Shown piece after piece: positions 45,904 through 58,382 of a stretch of 64,000 nt of DNA. The position numbers and the translations under genes were made by a program. Source of the stretch: Cheiracanthium punctorium (lineage: Eukaryota > Arthropoda > Arachnida > Araneae > Cheiracanthiidae); NCBI GenBank assembly GCA_038373885.1, contig JAWZYV010016535.1:1736001-1800000 (forward strand). Reading direction: 5' to 3'. Position 1 is the stretch's first letter. Each line of letters begins with the position of its first letter. The notes beneath the pieces were generated by a model. That model had not been told where the DNA came from and did no database searches. It worked only from the letters and a program-made list of their open reading frames with translations.

Positions 45904-46580
45904 GCCAATTGTATTCGGAACCATCATGATTTCCTGCAACCTGGATTTATCAAAGCGAAAAATCGCTCATCTTGGCAGACTGCAAGGATACATGCAAGTA
46001 CCAAAATTCTTTTGGGTGGTCCTGTAAATAAACTCTCCAGTAGATTGGAATAAAAAATCTAGGTGTACAACTAGATGTTACAACGATCTTATATATAAAA
46101 TCTCAGCAATCTACGACTAATAGTTTTTGAGATATGCAAATTAAATATATACATATATATACCAAAAGTTGCCAAGTTTGGTGACTTTTAACGCAGTTTT
46201 TGAGGGAGGTGGCTGAACGTCACCGGACCATTATCCAACCATATGGTAAGATGTTATTCTGCTTGAAATGAATGAATGTTTCTAAAACTGCCATTGGCTG
46301 TAATTTGTTGGAATTTTTCTGAGTGCTCCTGTAGAACTGTAAATGATAAAGATACCATTTTTGATGGCAAGATTCATTTTGTAATCCTTAACAACATATA
46401 TCATTTTTGATTTATTTGAAATAACTTAATATCTCTAAATTACACTTTAATGAATTTCTGCCCATAAAATATAATGTATGGATGTAGATGTTACAACAAT
46501 CCTAAATATAAAATTTCAACATTGTACGACTCGTACTTTTTAAGATATGTGAGTTACCTACATACACACGTACGTACAGG

Positions 46581-46844
46581 CAGTGGCGGATCCAGAAATT
46601 CTCTTTTGGGAGGGGCTAAATTTTGATAAAAGCTTATTTCACCCAAAGAAAATATACAATAAAGCAAAATTTTAGTCTAAACAAATGTAAAAAGGATTTT
46701 TACATTTGTTTGGGAGGGGCTAAGTGATTAAAAAAGATCACTTTACATATTCAAAGTGCATAATGAAGCAGAATGTTACTCTCTAGCAATCTCTTTTGGG
46801 GGGGGGGCTGAAGCCCCCAAGTCCCTCCCCTGAATCCGCTACTG
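46581..46844. mobile_element. hAT MITE (CAGTGGCGGATCC), perfect 8-bp TSD
   Basis: The ends are CAGTGGCGGATCCAG and TGAATCCGCTACTG, flanked by CGTACAGG at 46573-46580 and 46845-46852. The interior has GGGAGGGGCTAA repeated twice and no frame. Confidence 0.85.
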
Positions 46845-47096
46845 CGTACAGGCGCCAGGAAACACTGATCAAAATGGTCTAGCTGTCAGTCAGAATGCTT
46901 GTACATGAATTTATATGAACATACATACATGTGTACAATGAGATGTCAAGCAAAAACTCAGTAAATTTAGAGGTAGTCAAAATCTGGATACCGAATTCCT
47001 TTTGCGATCACATTATTTCTTTGTACGTCATACAAGGAAGTAAAAATATTAGTGTTTATAAATTGTATAGACATTCGTGCACACACACACACGTAC

Positions 47097-47830
47097 AGTG
47101 CCCCTAGAAAGTGATAACATGCTTTAATTCTTTATCTATTAAAGATAATTAGGCAGTGTGAATTGAATAAATGTTTAAAATAAGGTTAAAAAAAAAAGAC
47201 TATGTTAAGAGAAAATGCCTCTTGTTAATTTTCACAGAGTTACACTTTTTAAAATTTCTTAGAACTACCTTACAAAAAAATTCCTAGAAAATAAAATGTA
47301 CCCCATGCACAAATGAGGTGATGTACAAAATTTCAGCCTTTCATCATATAACGTCTTAAGGGATATCTATAAACAAAGGTGACTGGGGTCTATACTTGAA
47401 TTTGAATGTAAAATATTCTTTCATAATATCTGTATGACCCTTAAAATGTGATTGTGATTTTTTTCCTTTCAAGAGCTACTGAAAATTAGTTTAAGTCAGT
47501 ACTTATTATCTTTATACCTTTGACACTTTTCAGGATATAATTATCAAATTTTGTCCATCACCTCATCAGAATATGGAGCACATTTTACCGATTGGGGATA
47601 TTTTTGTATGCGGGTTATATACAAAAAGTGTATCTTTTTGGAAATTAATGAAAGAAATTTTTCAATGAGAAAACATTTAATTGCTCCAGGGCTAGTGGCA
47701 ATTTCTGGCAAAAAAAGGTGCCGGAGCCTTAATATTCTTATGTTAATACTCAGTAGCGAACTGCAAACCCCTGTAATATGGGGGTTGGTAGCACATTTAA
47801 TTAAAATAACAGTAATTTAAAGATTTTCCC
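47097..47830. repeat. Dispersed repeat, copy 1
   Basis: Shares AAAATTTCAGCCTTTCATCA and several neighbouring blocks with 50409-51000 in the same orientation and order. Family unknown; no transposon ends identified. Confidence 0.55.
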
Positions 47831-49215
47831 ATATAATAATTATTTCACAGAACAGTGATATAAAATTAAATAGTCGGAAATTAGCAGGAAGAAATATAAA
47901 CATTATACAGAAAACACCCAAATTCTGGTGGTCTCAGGACTCTCAAATCTGGTCGAGGTGAAGCGAATATGATTTGTCGTGTCTGCTAAAATCAGTTTGT
48001 GCTTGAAAAGGGGAAAATTTATGAATTAATGTATACTAGTGTTGGGCTTCGGAGCAAAGTATTCATGAGCTTTGCCTAATATGTAAAAATTCACCCAGAA
48101 AAAAGAAATACAGGGTCAGAGTTCCAGCTTTTGATTTCTGTTCTGATTCTAACTTGAAACAAAATTCAAAAATGTAATTGTAGAATTGTTTAGTACAGTT
48201 TTATGAGCTAACATTGCGAAACATGTTTTCCATCTTATAATAAAAAGGCAGAAGCTTTATGGAATTATAAATTTACATTTTGCACTCATGTTTACTGTCA
48301 ATTTAAATAATTATGCAACTAAGTAAAGAACACATTAATTGGTCTACGTCTTTAATTTAGTTGATTTATTGGATTATTTTTTTAATTCATATTCATACGT
48401 ATTAGATTAATTACGTGTACAAATATGTTATGCGATGCGTATGTTACACTTCTTTATTAATGGGATAACTGGTCTTATTTTACAGGCATTTACATATTTA
48501 AAAGAACACTATGATAAATAATAACAAGCAGTACATTTATTTTTTATAAAAGAAAAAAAACAATCTGAATATATCGTAATAGAAATTTAAATAAACACTT
48601 TTTTAATATAAATATTAATGGGATTTGATGTTTTCTAGGGCATACAGAATATCCGATGAATTATAATTCAAAAACAAAACTTTATTATTGCATAAATCTC
48701 ACAACATAAGAAAATTTCGCATGCACAACAATGATATTTGTAAACAAACAGTAATCCGAATGACCTGCCGAATCTTAAAACAAACATTGTGTTTATTCCC
48801 GTACATAATGTTGTCTTTCCGAACGCAGTACCAGCGGAAAAAGTCGCTTGAAATATCATTAAAATATTATATGTTAAGCTTTTTAAAATATTAAACGCCA
48901 CCTGGGACACAAAAGTCGAAGGTCTGATTAACAAATTCCATCCATTACAATCATCCAAAAAATTAAATTTAATACTTTTTTTGAATGTTGAAAATCGGCT
49001 TTTTCCCATTGAAATACATTACGAGAACCCCAAGCTGTCACGCAAGACGGCGACCGATCGCAGAGAGGAGGGGTTCGTCGAAATGCTCTATAGGGGCAGA
49101 TGGAATCCCAATACTAAAACCTTGGAGGAGAGAATAATATGGAATAGGCATGAGGGGAGAAATGTGAAGCCACAGCCGTAACCTGTTTTTCCTCCGTCCA
49201 CTCGGGGCCGTCGGT

Positions 49216-49278
49216 CGGCATTCGGCATGTTCACAATATCTACCCGACGGCATCAGCAACTCTCTGATTGGACAAGAG
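49216..49278. repeat. Inverted repeat arm, partner at 51738-51800
   Basis: CATGTTCACAATATCTACCC and CAGCAACTCTCTGATTG match the reverse complement of 51738-51800 with few differences. These could be subterminal repeats of an element spanning 49.2-51.8 kb, but termini were not found. Confidence 0.5.
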
Positions 49279-49491
49279 AACAGAGTTGACGGGATTACCA
49301 CACTTGGCAATTAATCAATTGTGTGAGAGCGCCAAATAATTTTAAAAACGAAAAGTTTTTTTTTTTTACTTTCCGCACATGTACCATGTAAGAAAAGTAT
49401 TGTAATCATGAAAAAATTCGAATTCGAGATTTTGGTGTTTTTACACGTTTTGAGGGCTTCTGAATCCATTTATGCTATTTTTACGAGATGT

Positions 49492-49560
49492 ATGTATGTA
49501 TGTGTGTGTGTGTGTATGTGTGTGTGTGTGTGTATGTGTGTGTGTGTGTATGTGTGTTCG
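49492..49560. repeat. (TG)n/(TATG)n microsatellite
   Basis: Nearly uninterrupted GT dinucleotides with TATG interruptions. The His/Thr-rich frame across its reverse strand is an artefact. Confidence 0.9.
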
Positions 49561-49598
49561 TGTGTATGTGAGTGAACACGATAGCTCCTGAACGGAGA

Positions 49599-49980
49599 AT
49601 TCGATTGAGCTCAAATTGGATATATATGTTATAAACCACCGTCGCAAGACCGGTATTGATTTTGGTGTGTATAGGACTTATAGTTTTTCTAAAGGGCTAC
49701 GACAAAGATTTCTTTTACATTATGGCCTATGGGGGGAATTTCTTGAAAGTGCGCTAGCGTTTAAACAGTAGATTCGATTGAGCTCAAATTGGGTATACAT
49801 GTTATAAACCACCGTTGCAAGACCGGTATTGATTTTGGTGTGTATAGGACTTATAGTTCTCCTACAGGGCTACGACAAAACTTTCTTTTATGTTATGGCA
49901 TTATGGCATATGGGGAGAAATTCTTGAAAGTGCGCAAGCGTTTAAACGGTGCATTCGATTGAGTTTCAATTTGGTATATG
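49599..49980. repeat. Tandem duplication, units of 173 and 181 bp
   Basis: Units begin ATTCGATTGAGCTCAAATTG (49599 and 49772), with a third partial start at 49953. Each contains ATAAACCACCGTCGCAAGAC or a one-base variant and TTGAAAGTGCGC. No coding. Confidence 0.8.
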
Positions 49981-50408
49981 TTTGAATTATTCATCGATTA
50001 AAATTTATTTAAGTGCTTGGTAATGATCTAATCGTAAGTGTTCGGAAAGTCGAGTGGAGTCACTCCAGATTTTTTTTAAATTATCAATGCATTTGCGATT
50101 ACACGTCTATGCAATCGAACTCGGTTACTTATTGCGAGCACAGATTTAATGTGGAGTTTAAATTAAATGGTTGGCTTATTGTTTAAAGATCGGAATTTAC
50201 TGTAAACCCGGTTATTACGAGCACTTCGATTTAACGAGCAAAGTGTCCCTGACCCTTCATCCTCGTTATAACAGAGTTTGACAGTGTTATTTCTACATTA
50301 CAATGTGTTGTTTTTAAGCATAGTATTCATTCATAATAAATAGCACGTTTTATAGTTATTTAACAGTTCTTATATATTTTTTAAATTTCTAATTTAAAAA
50401 TCCTGTAA

Positions 50409-51000
50409 CATACAGTGATCAAAAAAGGTGGGAACCGGCTATAATTCTTTTCTTATAAGAGATGAATGAGCAATGTAAAGTGAAAAAAATGTTAAAAATA
50501 AGGAAATAAAATGTTTTTCTCCTTAATTTTTAAAAAGTTACACATCTTAATTTGTATACTACGTCGTACAAAAAAATCTTGATTAGCAAAATGTGCCCTC
50601 CAATACTAATGTAGTATGGACAAAATTTCAGCCTTTCATCATAAAACATCTCAAAACGAGATATTTCAACAAAGGCTTTTGCACGCTAGCAATAAACCTG
50701 ATTCTTTCGTAATTTCTGTAACGCCTCAGAAATGCAATTTTTTTCCATTTTAGAGCCATTGAAAAGTGGTTTAAGTCAGCATATATTTATCATCATATCT
50801 GACACATTTTAGGGTAAAATTTTCACATTTTGTCCATTACTTCATTAGTGTATGGGCACATTTTACTAATTCAGACATTTTTTGTTGGGGGCGGGGGTCG
50901 TATACATATTTTAAAAGTGTAACTTTTTGAAAATTATCAAGAATTTTTTCTTAATGTATTCTTTTCCCGTATCGCTTATGGTAACCACAGATGCCTAATT
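50409..51000. repeat. Dispersed repeat, copy 2
   Basis: Partner of 47097-47830; shares AAAATTTCAGCCTTTCATCA and flanking blocks. Diverged, with no frame. Confidence 0.55.
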
Positions 51001-51800
51001 CTGAATAGTTTTCTCAGCATGTTTGATAATTTTTATGGCTCCAAATAAAACTGCCCTAAGCAAAACCTTGATAGCTATTAACCCATTCGTGCCTAGATAT
51101 TTTTGCGACTTTCTTCGATTTTTGCTAACACCAGCAGTAATTGATAAATTTCTGATGTCAACTTTTTAAACAAGGGATGATTTCATTTAAAATCCTTATG
51201 TATAAAAATTGAAATGTCAATATCCTATTTGGCTATATTAAAATATTTTGTGGAATTGAGGTTCAATACTCGCGAATAAAGGCTAGGAAAAATAAATAAC
51301 GTTTTCGACTGATAGCGAAAATGCCGTCCCAAAAAAGGGACGCTAGGCATAAATGGGTTAATATGAAAATTTAAATTTCGATAGTTCTGTACATTCTTTT
51401 CCGACTTTTTGACTTATATTTTTAAAATAACTCTATATTGTGAAATAGCTTAATATTTACTATTACCTAAAACAATGAACAAATTAAACAATCTTTGAAA
51501 GTTGAAAATAAAATTCATTTTCTTGAGATTTTATCAGCTTATAGTCATAACTATCAGGGAGCTTATCGAAATCCATATTCCTACCGTAGATAATATGATG
51601 ATCTTCAAATCAAAATTGAGAACAATAAAATAACTCTCTGCTCTCTACTACGTACTAAGATTCCTACGTACTACGGACGGAAATCAGGAAAAAATACCGC
51701 CAGGGAATAGTAACCCTGTACGTTATGACGTATTTTCATTGTTCAATCAGAGAGTTGCTGATACCGAAACGGGTAGATATTGTGAACATGCGGGCCGTTG

Positions 51801-52919
51801 CTAAGCTATGGGATTGCTCATGAGTTGCCACCGCTAAAAACGAGTTAATCATTGAGGCCTGTTTTCGCCATTCGCAGTGTTCTATTTTATTATTCTAAGT
51901 ATTCTAAATATTATATTATTTTAAAACAATTTGTTTATAGTTTTGTTGTACTAAAGAACTTTAGATGTAGGTAATCGTTTTGTGAATCTTGCGCCGTTTT
52001 CTTTCATAAAAATTTATCATAAAATTCGAAATTTTTCTCTGAATGTAAAGGTAAGTGAACACTTTTATAATTTATTTAGAAATTCTAAAAATATGTATGT
52101 AAATCATGTTTAGTGAATAATTATTGATGTGTTATTTATAAATAAATTATTTTAATCAGAAATCGTATTACTTGTGTAGTTTATTCTTGTAAATAAGCAT
52201 GACGTTGTGGTACTAGTTAGACAATTTAATTTTGCCAGTTGAAAATGTTATTTATCAGTTATATATGCCTTGATTATGTGATTCAGACTTACATTTGATA
52301 CAGTGAATAAATACAGTAAATTAAGAAAAAATACAGTAAATTATAAATTATTGATTTTTGTCCGTTTATATAGAAACTTCAAATGTAGTTAATATTTTGT
52401 ACAAGCGTTCATTATGCTTGCTCAATTCCAAAGTTCGATTGAGAAAGCGACAAAAGAATAACATATAATACATGAAATGTCTTTATTAAGGAATAATTAA
52501 TTCACGGATCGCGCTATAGAGCGTATTTTATCAGTTTTCTGCAATATACAGGATATCCCAAAAACACTGAAATGCGCTTTAATACAACATTTGTTAATGT
52601 TAAATTGTTTAAAATAACGTAGGAAATACGACTACGTTAATGAAATATTCATTATAAAATGTTTTTCTCATTTCTGTATTTAGTTATTTTGAAGTATATT
52701 AAATATCCACTTATGAAACTAAAATAAGCAATCGTGAACCACGAGAGTAAGCGCTACTTTGTTTTTCCTTCAAATTATATGCATCTAATTTTCTTAATGC
52801 CAATATGTATCATAGCAAACAAATTAATAATGAGTCCGTACTTGAATTAGTAGCACAATTACTACTTAAAACTACATTAAATAACGTTTGAAAGCAATGG
52901 GAAGTTTAAGAAATGCCTG
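51801..52919. other. AT-rich stretch without supported features
   Basis: No gene, RNA or bounded element recognised. Several ATAAATTATT and TAAATTAT variants only. Confidence 0.35.
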
Positions 52920-53076
52920 ATGTATACGTGAAGACTCGAGCATCCGAGCCTCTTTGGATGACTCATCAAAATACACGCGCAGGCCCGTTACTAATTGCGA
53001 AGGCCCAGTCCACTATGCTCTTCTATGGAAAGAAAAATGAAGTAACCCTATGCGTAGTTACCCGTTGTGTTGCGTA

Positions 53077-53318
53077 TGTGTTGTTACCTGTATTTGATTA
53101 ACATAAAAATCTGGAATGAGTTACAGAGCACTAGAAACAATTTTAGACAAACGGACACATTTAATACGTTACAACTTAAGTACACCTACAAGTAACATTG
53201 AATATTTTCATAAGCAGTAATGATCCTGCTCGTGAAGCCGTTCTAAAAATCCGCTAGCTAAAGTCATAGTTAAGACTACAAATAACGTTGGCTCGTGTTA
53301 TTTGCAGATTATGTCACA
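53077..53318 (-). repeat. 3' LTR of Gypsy-2
   Basis: 242 bp; on the minus strand it runs from TGTGACATAATC to ACAACACA. It matches 59807-60052 almost base for base. Confidence 0.88.
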
Positions 53319-53328
53319 TCTCCCCCTT

Positions 53329-54216
53329 TTAGAGATTGAGTCGATCTGGAGGTTTTACAACTCTTCCATACCGAGTGACAACAGGTTGATTATTTTTCTT
53401 AGTCGAGCCCGAAGTTTTTGGTGTTTCAGTTTCAGCTTCTTTCTGTGAAACTTCTGGAGTAAGAGCATCTGCGTCGTCATCATCTTCTACTGCACGTGGC
53501 TGCAGTTTTGCACTAGGAATTAGATGTTTTCTGTTTCGTCGCAGAAGATGTTGACCTTCTTTAACGAAATACGATCTTGGTGTATCAGCATTCTTTTCCA
53601 CAGTGCGAACAGCCTTCCTATCTGTTATCCATACTTTTTCCCCTGGATTTATCGGTCTGAGTTCGTGAGAGTTATGTCTGCGATTATAATATTTTTCTTG
53701 GGTTTTTATTCGATTTTCCTCGATTTCTTCTAACTTCTCTTTTTGAACAAGTCTGGGTTGAAGTGCTGATAACGGAACAGGCAATGTTGTTTGTAATATC
53801 CGACCCATCAGTAACTCAGCTGGGCTGTATCCATTTTTTAAAGGCGAAGCTCTGTAACTGAGAAGTGCTAAATATGGGTCTTTCGATTTCTTCAATCTGA
53901 GCTTGATGATTTTAACAGCAGCTTCCACAAAACCATTGCTCTGGGGATATTTTGGACTCGAAGAAACATGTTTGAAACCATACGTTTTTGCAAATTGTTG
54001 AAATTCAGCAGTTCTAGTTACTTCAAACTGTCGTCCATTATCAGACCTAACTACATCAGGTATTCCATGCCTGGGGAAGATTGACTTGCAATGTAAAATC
54101 ACTTTGCTAGATGTAAGTCTGTCCAATTTTGCGATTTCTGGGTACCGTGAATAGTAATCAGTCACTAACAAATACCAATCAGTATGAAACTTTAACAAAT
54201 CCATAGCTACTATTTC
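53329..54216 (-). pseudogene. Gypsy-2 integrase, C-terminal part
   Basis: Retroviral-type integrase core that inserts the cDNA into the host genome. Visible catalytic residues: D in HTDWYLLVTDYYSRYPE, D in VVRSDNGRQFE and E in QSNGFVEAAVK, giving D,D,E. A C-terminal DNA-binding module follows (NPGEKVWITDRK). A TGA at 54217-54219 separates it from the zinc-binding and RNase H part upstream in the same frame and probably replaced a Trp codon. The reading frame then ends near the polypurine tract. Confidence 0.85.
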
Positions 54217-54989
54217 TCAAGGTCTTTGAGGAAAACTTGTTGGTTTCAATGGCTCAGAAAGGTTTCTAGCTTCCTGTATACACGATGTACATTCTCGAAC
54301 TAGTTTCTCTATCTGTTTGCTGATACCAGGCCAATAGACCGCGGAGTTACCTAAAGCTCTACATTTATTTATTCCCATATGACCTTCATGTACTTTCTCT
54401 AAAATTTCTTGTCGTAGTTTGTCTGGAACAATTATTCGAGCTCCTCTCATAAGTAATCCATTCTGTAAGGATATTTCGTATCGCAAAGGCCAGTAAGGTA
54501 GACATGATGGTTCTACTTTATTTTTCTCTGGCCATCCTTGTAAAGCATAGACCGTTAACATTTTGCATGCTGAATCTTGCTCTTGTTCTAATTTTAACTG
54601 AGAAAGTCTTTGTGGAGCTACAGGGACAGAGTCTGTTACCAAATTAACGAAAGCTTCAACTTCCTCTTCTAATTCAAGGTCGGGAATCTCTTCTTGGTGA
54701 GGTGCTCTTGATAATGCGTCCGCTGCACATAAATTATTCCCTGGGGTGTGAAAAACGTCAAAAGAGTATCTCATCAATCTCATTTTGAATCTTTGAAGAC
54801 GGGGAGTTAAATCATCCAGAGATTTTCTCATTAAGATGGGGACAAGAGGTTTGTGATCTGTTTCTAGAAGAAACCTAGTACCAATCAAGTAGTTACAAAA
54901 CTTTTCACATGCCCATGTCAGTGCAAGAGCTTCTTTCTCTATTTGGGCGTAACGCTTTTCAGTTGGCGTTAATGTGCGCGATGCATAAG
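54217..54989 (-). pseudogene. Gypsy-2 RNase H and integrase zinc domain
   Basis: The RNase H end is marked by FLLETDHKPLVPI and ADALSRAP. The integrase HHCC domain follows (EGHMGINKCRA ... CTSCIQEA). Upstream the coding is interrupted at 54990 by a hAT MITE, on the far side of which the RNase H frame continues. Confidence 0.85.
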
Positions 54990-55184
54990 CAGAGCCTGAT
55001 TATGACCCACAGGGGCCCCGGGCATTAATGAATTTGGGGGCCCCCATCTATGAAATTTGTTTTATTTTTCATAAAATTTTGATATAAAAAAGAATATTTC
55101 ATAACAACATTTGATATTGGGGGCCCTTTCGAGCCGGGGGCCCTGGGCAAAGTCCCGATTTGCCCATGCGATAATAAGGCTCTG
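54990..55184. mobile_element. hAT MITE inserted in Gypsy-2, perfect 8-bp TSD (TGCATAAG)
   Basis: The ends are CAGAGCCTGATTATGACC and GCGATAATAAGGCTCTG; TGCATAAG flanks both sides (54982-54989 and 55185-55192). It has the same family, length and interior as 29154-29350. Removing it would rejoin the RNase H coding region. Confidence 0.9.
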
Positions 55185-55192
55185 TGCATAAG

Positions 55193-56025
55193 CGATTACT
55201 TTAACTGTAGAGTCTTCCTGTTTTTGGCGCAATATTGCTCCTAGACCATAGGAAGAAGCATCAGCCGTTACGATAGATTGCTTGTTAGGGTAAAAAATTG
55301 CGAGTACTGGCTCTGATGACAAAATCTCCTTAAGTTTCATCAGTGCATTTTCTTGAGGTATATCCCAAACAAATTCGTTCTTTGTTGGTAAGAGGGAAAT
55401 CAAAGGTGCTAACGTCTCTGAATATTTCGGTATGAATCGTGCTAAATAATTAGACATCCCAAGGAGTTGTTTAAGCTCAATCTTATTTGTAGGACGTTTA
55501 AATTTTCTAATGGCTTCTATCTTGTCTTTGTCTGGATGTCTTCCTGATTCATCAATAACATGTTCAAGGAATTTTATTGATTTGACAGAAAAACAACATT
55601 TCTGTTTGTTTAGGGTTATCCCGGTTTCTTTGATACGATTCAAAGTCATCTTTAAACGTTCATCGTGTTCTTCTTGAGTGGATCCCCAAATAAGGATGTC
55701 ATCCATATGGCATATGATACCTCGAAGACCTTCTAAAACCTGCGACATTCTACGCTGAAAATGCTCTGGAGCCGATGAAATTCCGAATGGCAAACGCAAA
55801 AAACGGAATCTTCCAAAGGGTGTTATGAAAGTAGTAAGATAAGACGATTCTTCGTCAAGTGGTATTTGCCAGAAACCAGAGTTGGTGTCTAATTTTGAAA
55901 ACACCTTGGCTCCCGCCAAAAGCGATAAATTATATTCTGTAGTTGGTAACGGGTGCCATTCCCTTCGTATACTTCTATTAAGCACCGTCAAATCTACACA
56001 AATCCTAACATTTCCATCTTTTTTT
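55193..56025 (-). pseudogene. Gypsy-2 reverse transcriptase, main part
   Basis: RT that copies the element RNA. Landmarks in order: NVRICVDLTVLNRSI, VFSKLDTNSGFWQIPLDE, FRFLRLPFGISSAPE, the catalytic box CHMDDILIWG (HMDD at 55698-55709, both Asp present), then the thumb and RNase H start (TADASSYGLGAIL). The N-terminal end is at an insertion; the missing start of the RT lies at 58421-58583. Confidence 0.88.
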
Positions 56026-56431
56026 CGGCCTATGTTCCGTATCCGGTGCCCCTTGGTTCTGGCGACATCGTGAGCGATGTTCAACGTTAGTAAAGTACCC
56101 TGCCGATGGTAGTTTGACTGGCAACCATAAAAATATGTGTAGAGCTTGGCGACGTTTTTTTTGGAGGAATGATAATGCGTCAAATATTGTAAATTGGATA
56201 ATTTAGAACTATTGAAAGATGCGAAATTTCTTGCAATTTCATGCATGCGTAATAGTTGTTTTTTAATCTAGCTACTGTGTATGTGTGACGTAACCAGATG
56301 AATGTAACGAATTCGCTTGCTCAATTTGACGTCACTAAGCTGTTAATTTGCGTTTTGCGCATGCGTTATTTTTATTTTTCGTTTTATCCTGTTCCTTCGT
56401 CTACTATTCCAATTTGCTTCAACTTGTACTA

Positions 56432-57672
56432 ATGTTTTTTTTTCGGTCTCGCAGAGGGGCCCGCGTTAGCATATTTTCCAGGGGGCCCTTTTGAGGCGGT
56501 GGCCGGAACCACTGATGTTTTTTTGGGTCTCGCAGAGGGGCCGCGTTAGCATATTTTCGAGGGGGCCCTTTTGAGGCGGTGGCCGGACCCACTGATGTTT
56601 TTTTTGGGTCTCGCAGAGGGGCCGCGTTAGCATATTTTCGAGGGGGCCCTTTTGAGGCGGTGGCCGGACCCACTGATGTTTTTTTTGGGTCTCGCAGAGG
56701 GGCCGCGTTAGCATATTTTCGAGGGGGCCCTTTTGAGGCGGTGGCCGGACCCACTGATGTTTTTTTTGGGGTCTCGCAGAGGGGCCCGCGTTAGCATATT
56801 TTCGAGGGGGCCCTTTTGAGGCGGTGGCCGGACCCACTGATGTTTTTTTTGGGTCTCGCAGAGGGGCCCGCGTTAGCATATTTTCGAGGGGGCCCTTTTG
56901 AGGCGGTGGCCGGACCCACTGATGTTTTTTTTGGGTCTCGCAGAGGGGCCCGCGTTAGCATATTTTCGATGGGGCCCTTTTGAGGCGGTGGCCGGACCCA
57001 CTGATGTTTTTTTTGGGTCTCGCAGAGGGGCCCGCGTTAGCATATTTTCGAGGGGGCCCCCTTGAGGTGGTGGCCGGACCCACTGATGTTTTTTTGGGTC
57101 TCGCAGAGGGGCCGCGTTAGCATATTTTCGAGGGGGCCCTTTTGAGGCGGTGGCCGGACCCACTGATGTTTTTTTTGGATCTCGCAGAGGGCCCCTCGTT
57201 AGCATATTTTCGAGGGGGCCCTTTTGAGGCGGTGGCCGGACCCACTGGTGTTTTTTTTGGATCTCGCAGAGGGGCCCGCCCGGACCCACTGATGGTTTTT
57301 TTGGATCTCGCAGAGGGGCCTGCGTTAGCATATTTTCGAGGGGACCCCCTTGAGGCGGTGGCCGGACCCACTGATGTTTTTTTGGGTCTCGCAGAGGGGC
57401 CCGCGTTAGCATATTTTCGAGGGGGCCCCCTGGAGGCGATGGCCGGACCCACTGATGTTTTTTTTGGGTCTCGCAGAGGGGCCCGCGATAGCATATTTTC
57501 GAGGCGGCCCTTTGAGGCGGTGGCCGGACCCACTGATGTTTTTTTTGGGTCTCGCAGAGGGGCCCGCCCGGACACACTGATGTTTTTTTGGGTCTCGCGT
57601 TATCATATTTTCGAGGGGGCCCTTTTGAGGCGGTGGCCGGACCCACTGATGTTTTTTTTGGGGTCTCGCAGA
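56432..57672. repeat. Satellite array, about 15 units of 81-83 bp
   Basis: Units contain GGGTCTCGCAGAGGGGCC, GCGTTAGCATATTTTCGAGG and GGCGGTGGCCGGACCCACTG. The spacing between successive ACTGATG sites is 81-83 bp, with some shortened units near 57290 and 57570. Because 81 is divisible by three, long open frames appear on both strands; these are artefacts. Confidence 0.92.
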
Positions 57673-58265
57673 GTGGCTCGCGCGCCCTCCGAGAAAAATG
57701 TTTTTACACTACATAAATGGGGCTTTTACCAATATTTAGCAGGCTTCTGGTTCCGCCCTTGGAGAACATATGTAAAGCTGACGTCATAAACTTGAAAATC
57801 GTCTGGATTTTTTATCACATGTTGGTCTGGAAAATCGTTTTTTTTTTTTTTTTTTTTTTTTTTAATCAGAATCTGAGTGGCAATTCTGATAATTAAACGC
57901 GGTGCATTTGAAGTATAGAATTTTCATTTAGTGTTAATTGCATGAAGATTGAAGTTTGGTGTTCTTTGATTCTGAGTCGAATAAGTTTGTGTTGGATTTT
58001 CCTTGTGGTTTTGATTCCGTTTTACGGACCCTTTACCGTAAGTTAGTGAGCGTCTCGGGGAATTTCTTCGTTAGTATGTGTGTGGAATATAGAATGTGTT
58101 AGTCGATGTGTGGAATATAGAATGGGGGGGAAAAGTGAGGTAAGTGCTTCTTTAATTGTACTTTTTCTAAAGTTTTGTTGTGGATTTGACTGTTTTATAT
58201 AGTGTCATTTACTTAGAATTTGTGTTTCTTTGTAAAATTTTAGTGGTATATAACTAGTGTTTATT

Positions 58266-58382
58266 CGTCACAAGACGGCGATAGCCGTTGGAGCTTGGCG
58301 GTCGCCAGGGAGGCTTGGCGCCAAGGTCTGTAGCGCTCGCACTTGGCGATGGCCAAGCTCCAGCGGCTATCGCCGTGTTTAC
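58266..58382. repeat. Palindrome, arms of about 38 bp
   Basis: ACGGCGATAGCCGTTGGAGC on the left pairs with GCTCCAGCGGCTATCGCCGT on the right, continuing through CTTGGC and GCCAAG to a short loop. It may be a small MITE with TIRs about 38 bp long inside the 2.37-kb insert. Confidence 0.6.

Larger units (their letters stand above)
44400..46560. repeat. Diverged copies of a dispersed repeat
   Basis: Three partial copies share blocks such as GTGCTGG(A/C)AA, CATTTATCTTGGCGA, CCTGTAAATAAA and TAGATGTTACAA (about 44435-44560, 45180-45320, 45690-46150 and 46480-46560). The same family appears inside the hAT element at about 34895-35010. No coding was recognised. The middle copies are split by MITEs listed separately. 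Confidence 0.5.

Noticed and set aside
48668..49009. 113-codon minus-strand open frame
   Set aside because: No recognisable motif and a low-complexity hydrophobic composition; no evidence of a gene.
49441..49647. Thr/His-rich minus-strand frame
   Set aside because: It is the translation of the GT microsatellite.
56419..57789. Several long overlapping open frames on both strands, rich in GPATASKGPPRKY-type repeats
   Set aside because: They follow the 81-bp satellite, whose length is divisible by three, so every frame without a stop in the unit stays open. They are repeat artefacts.
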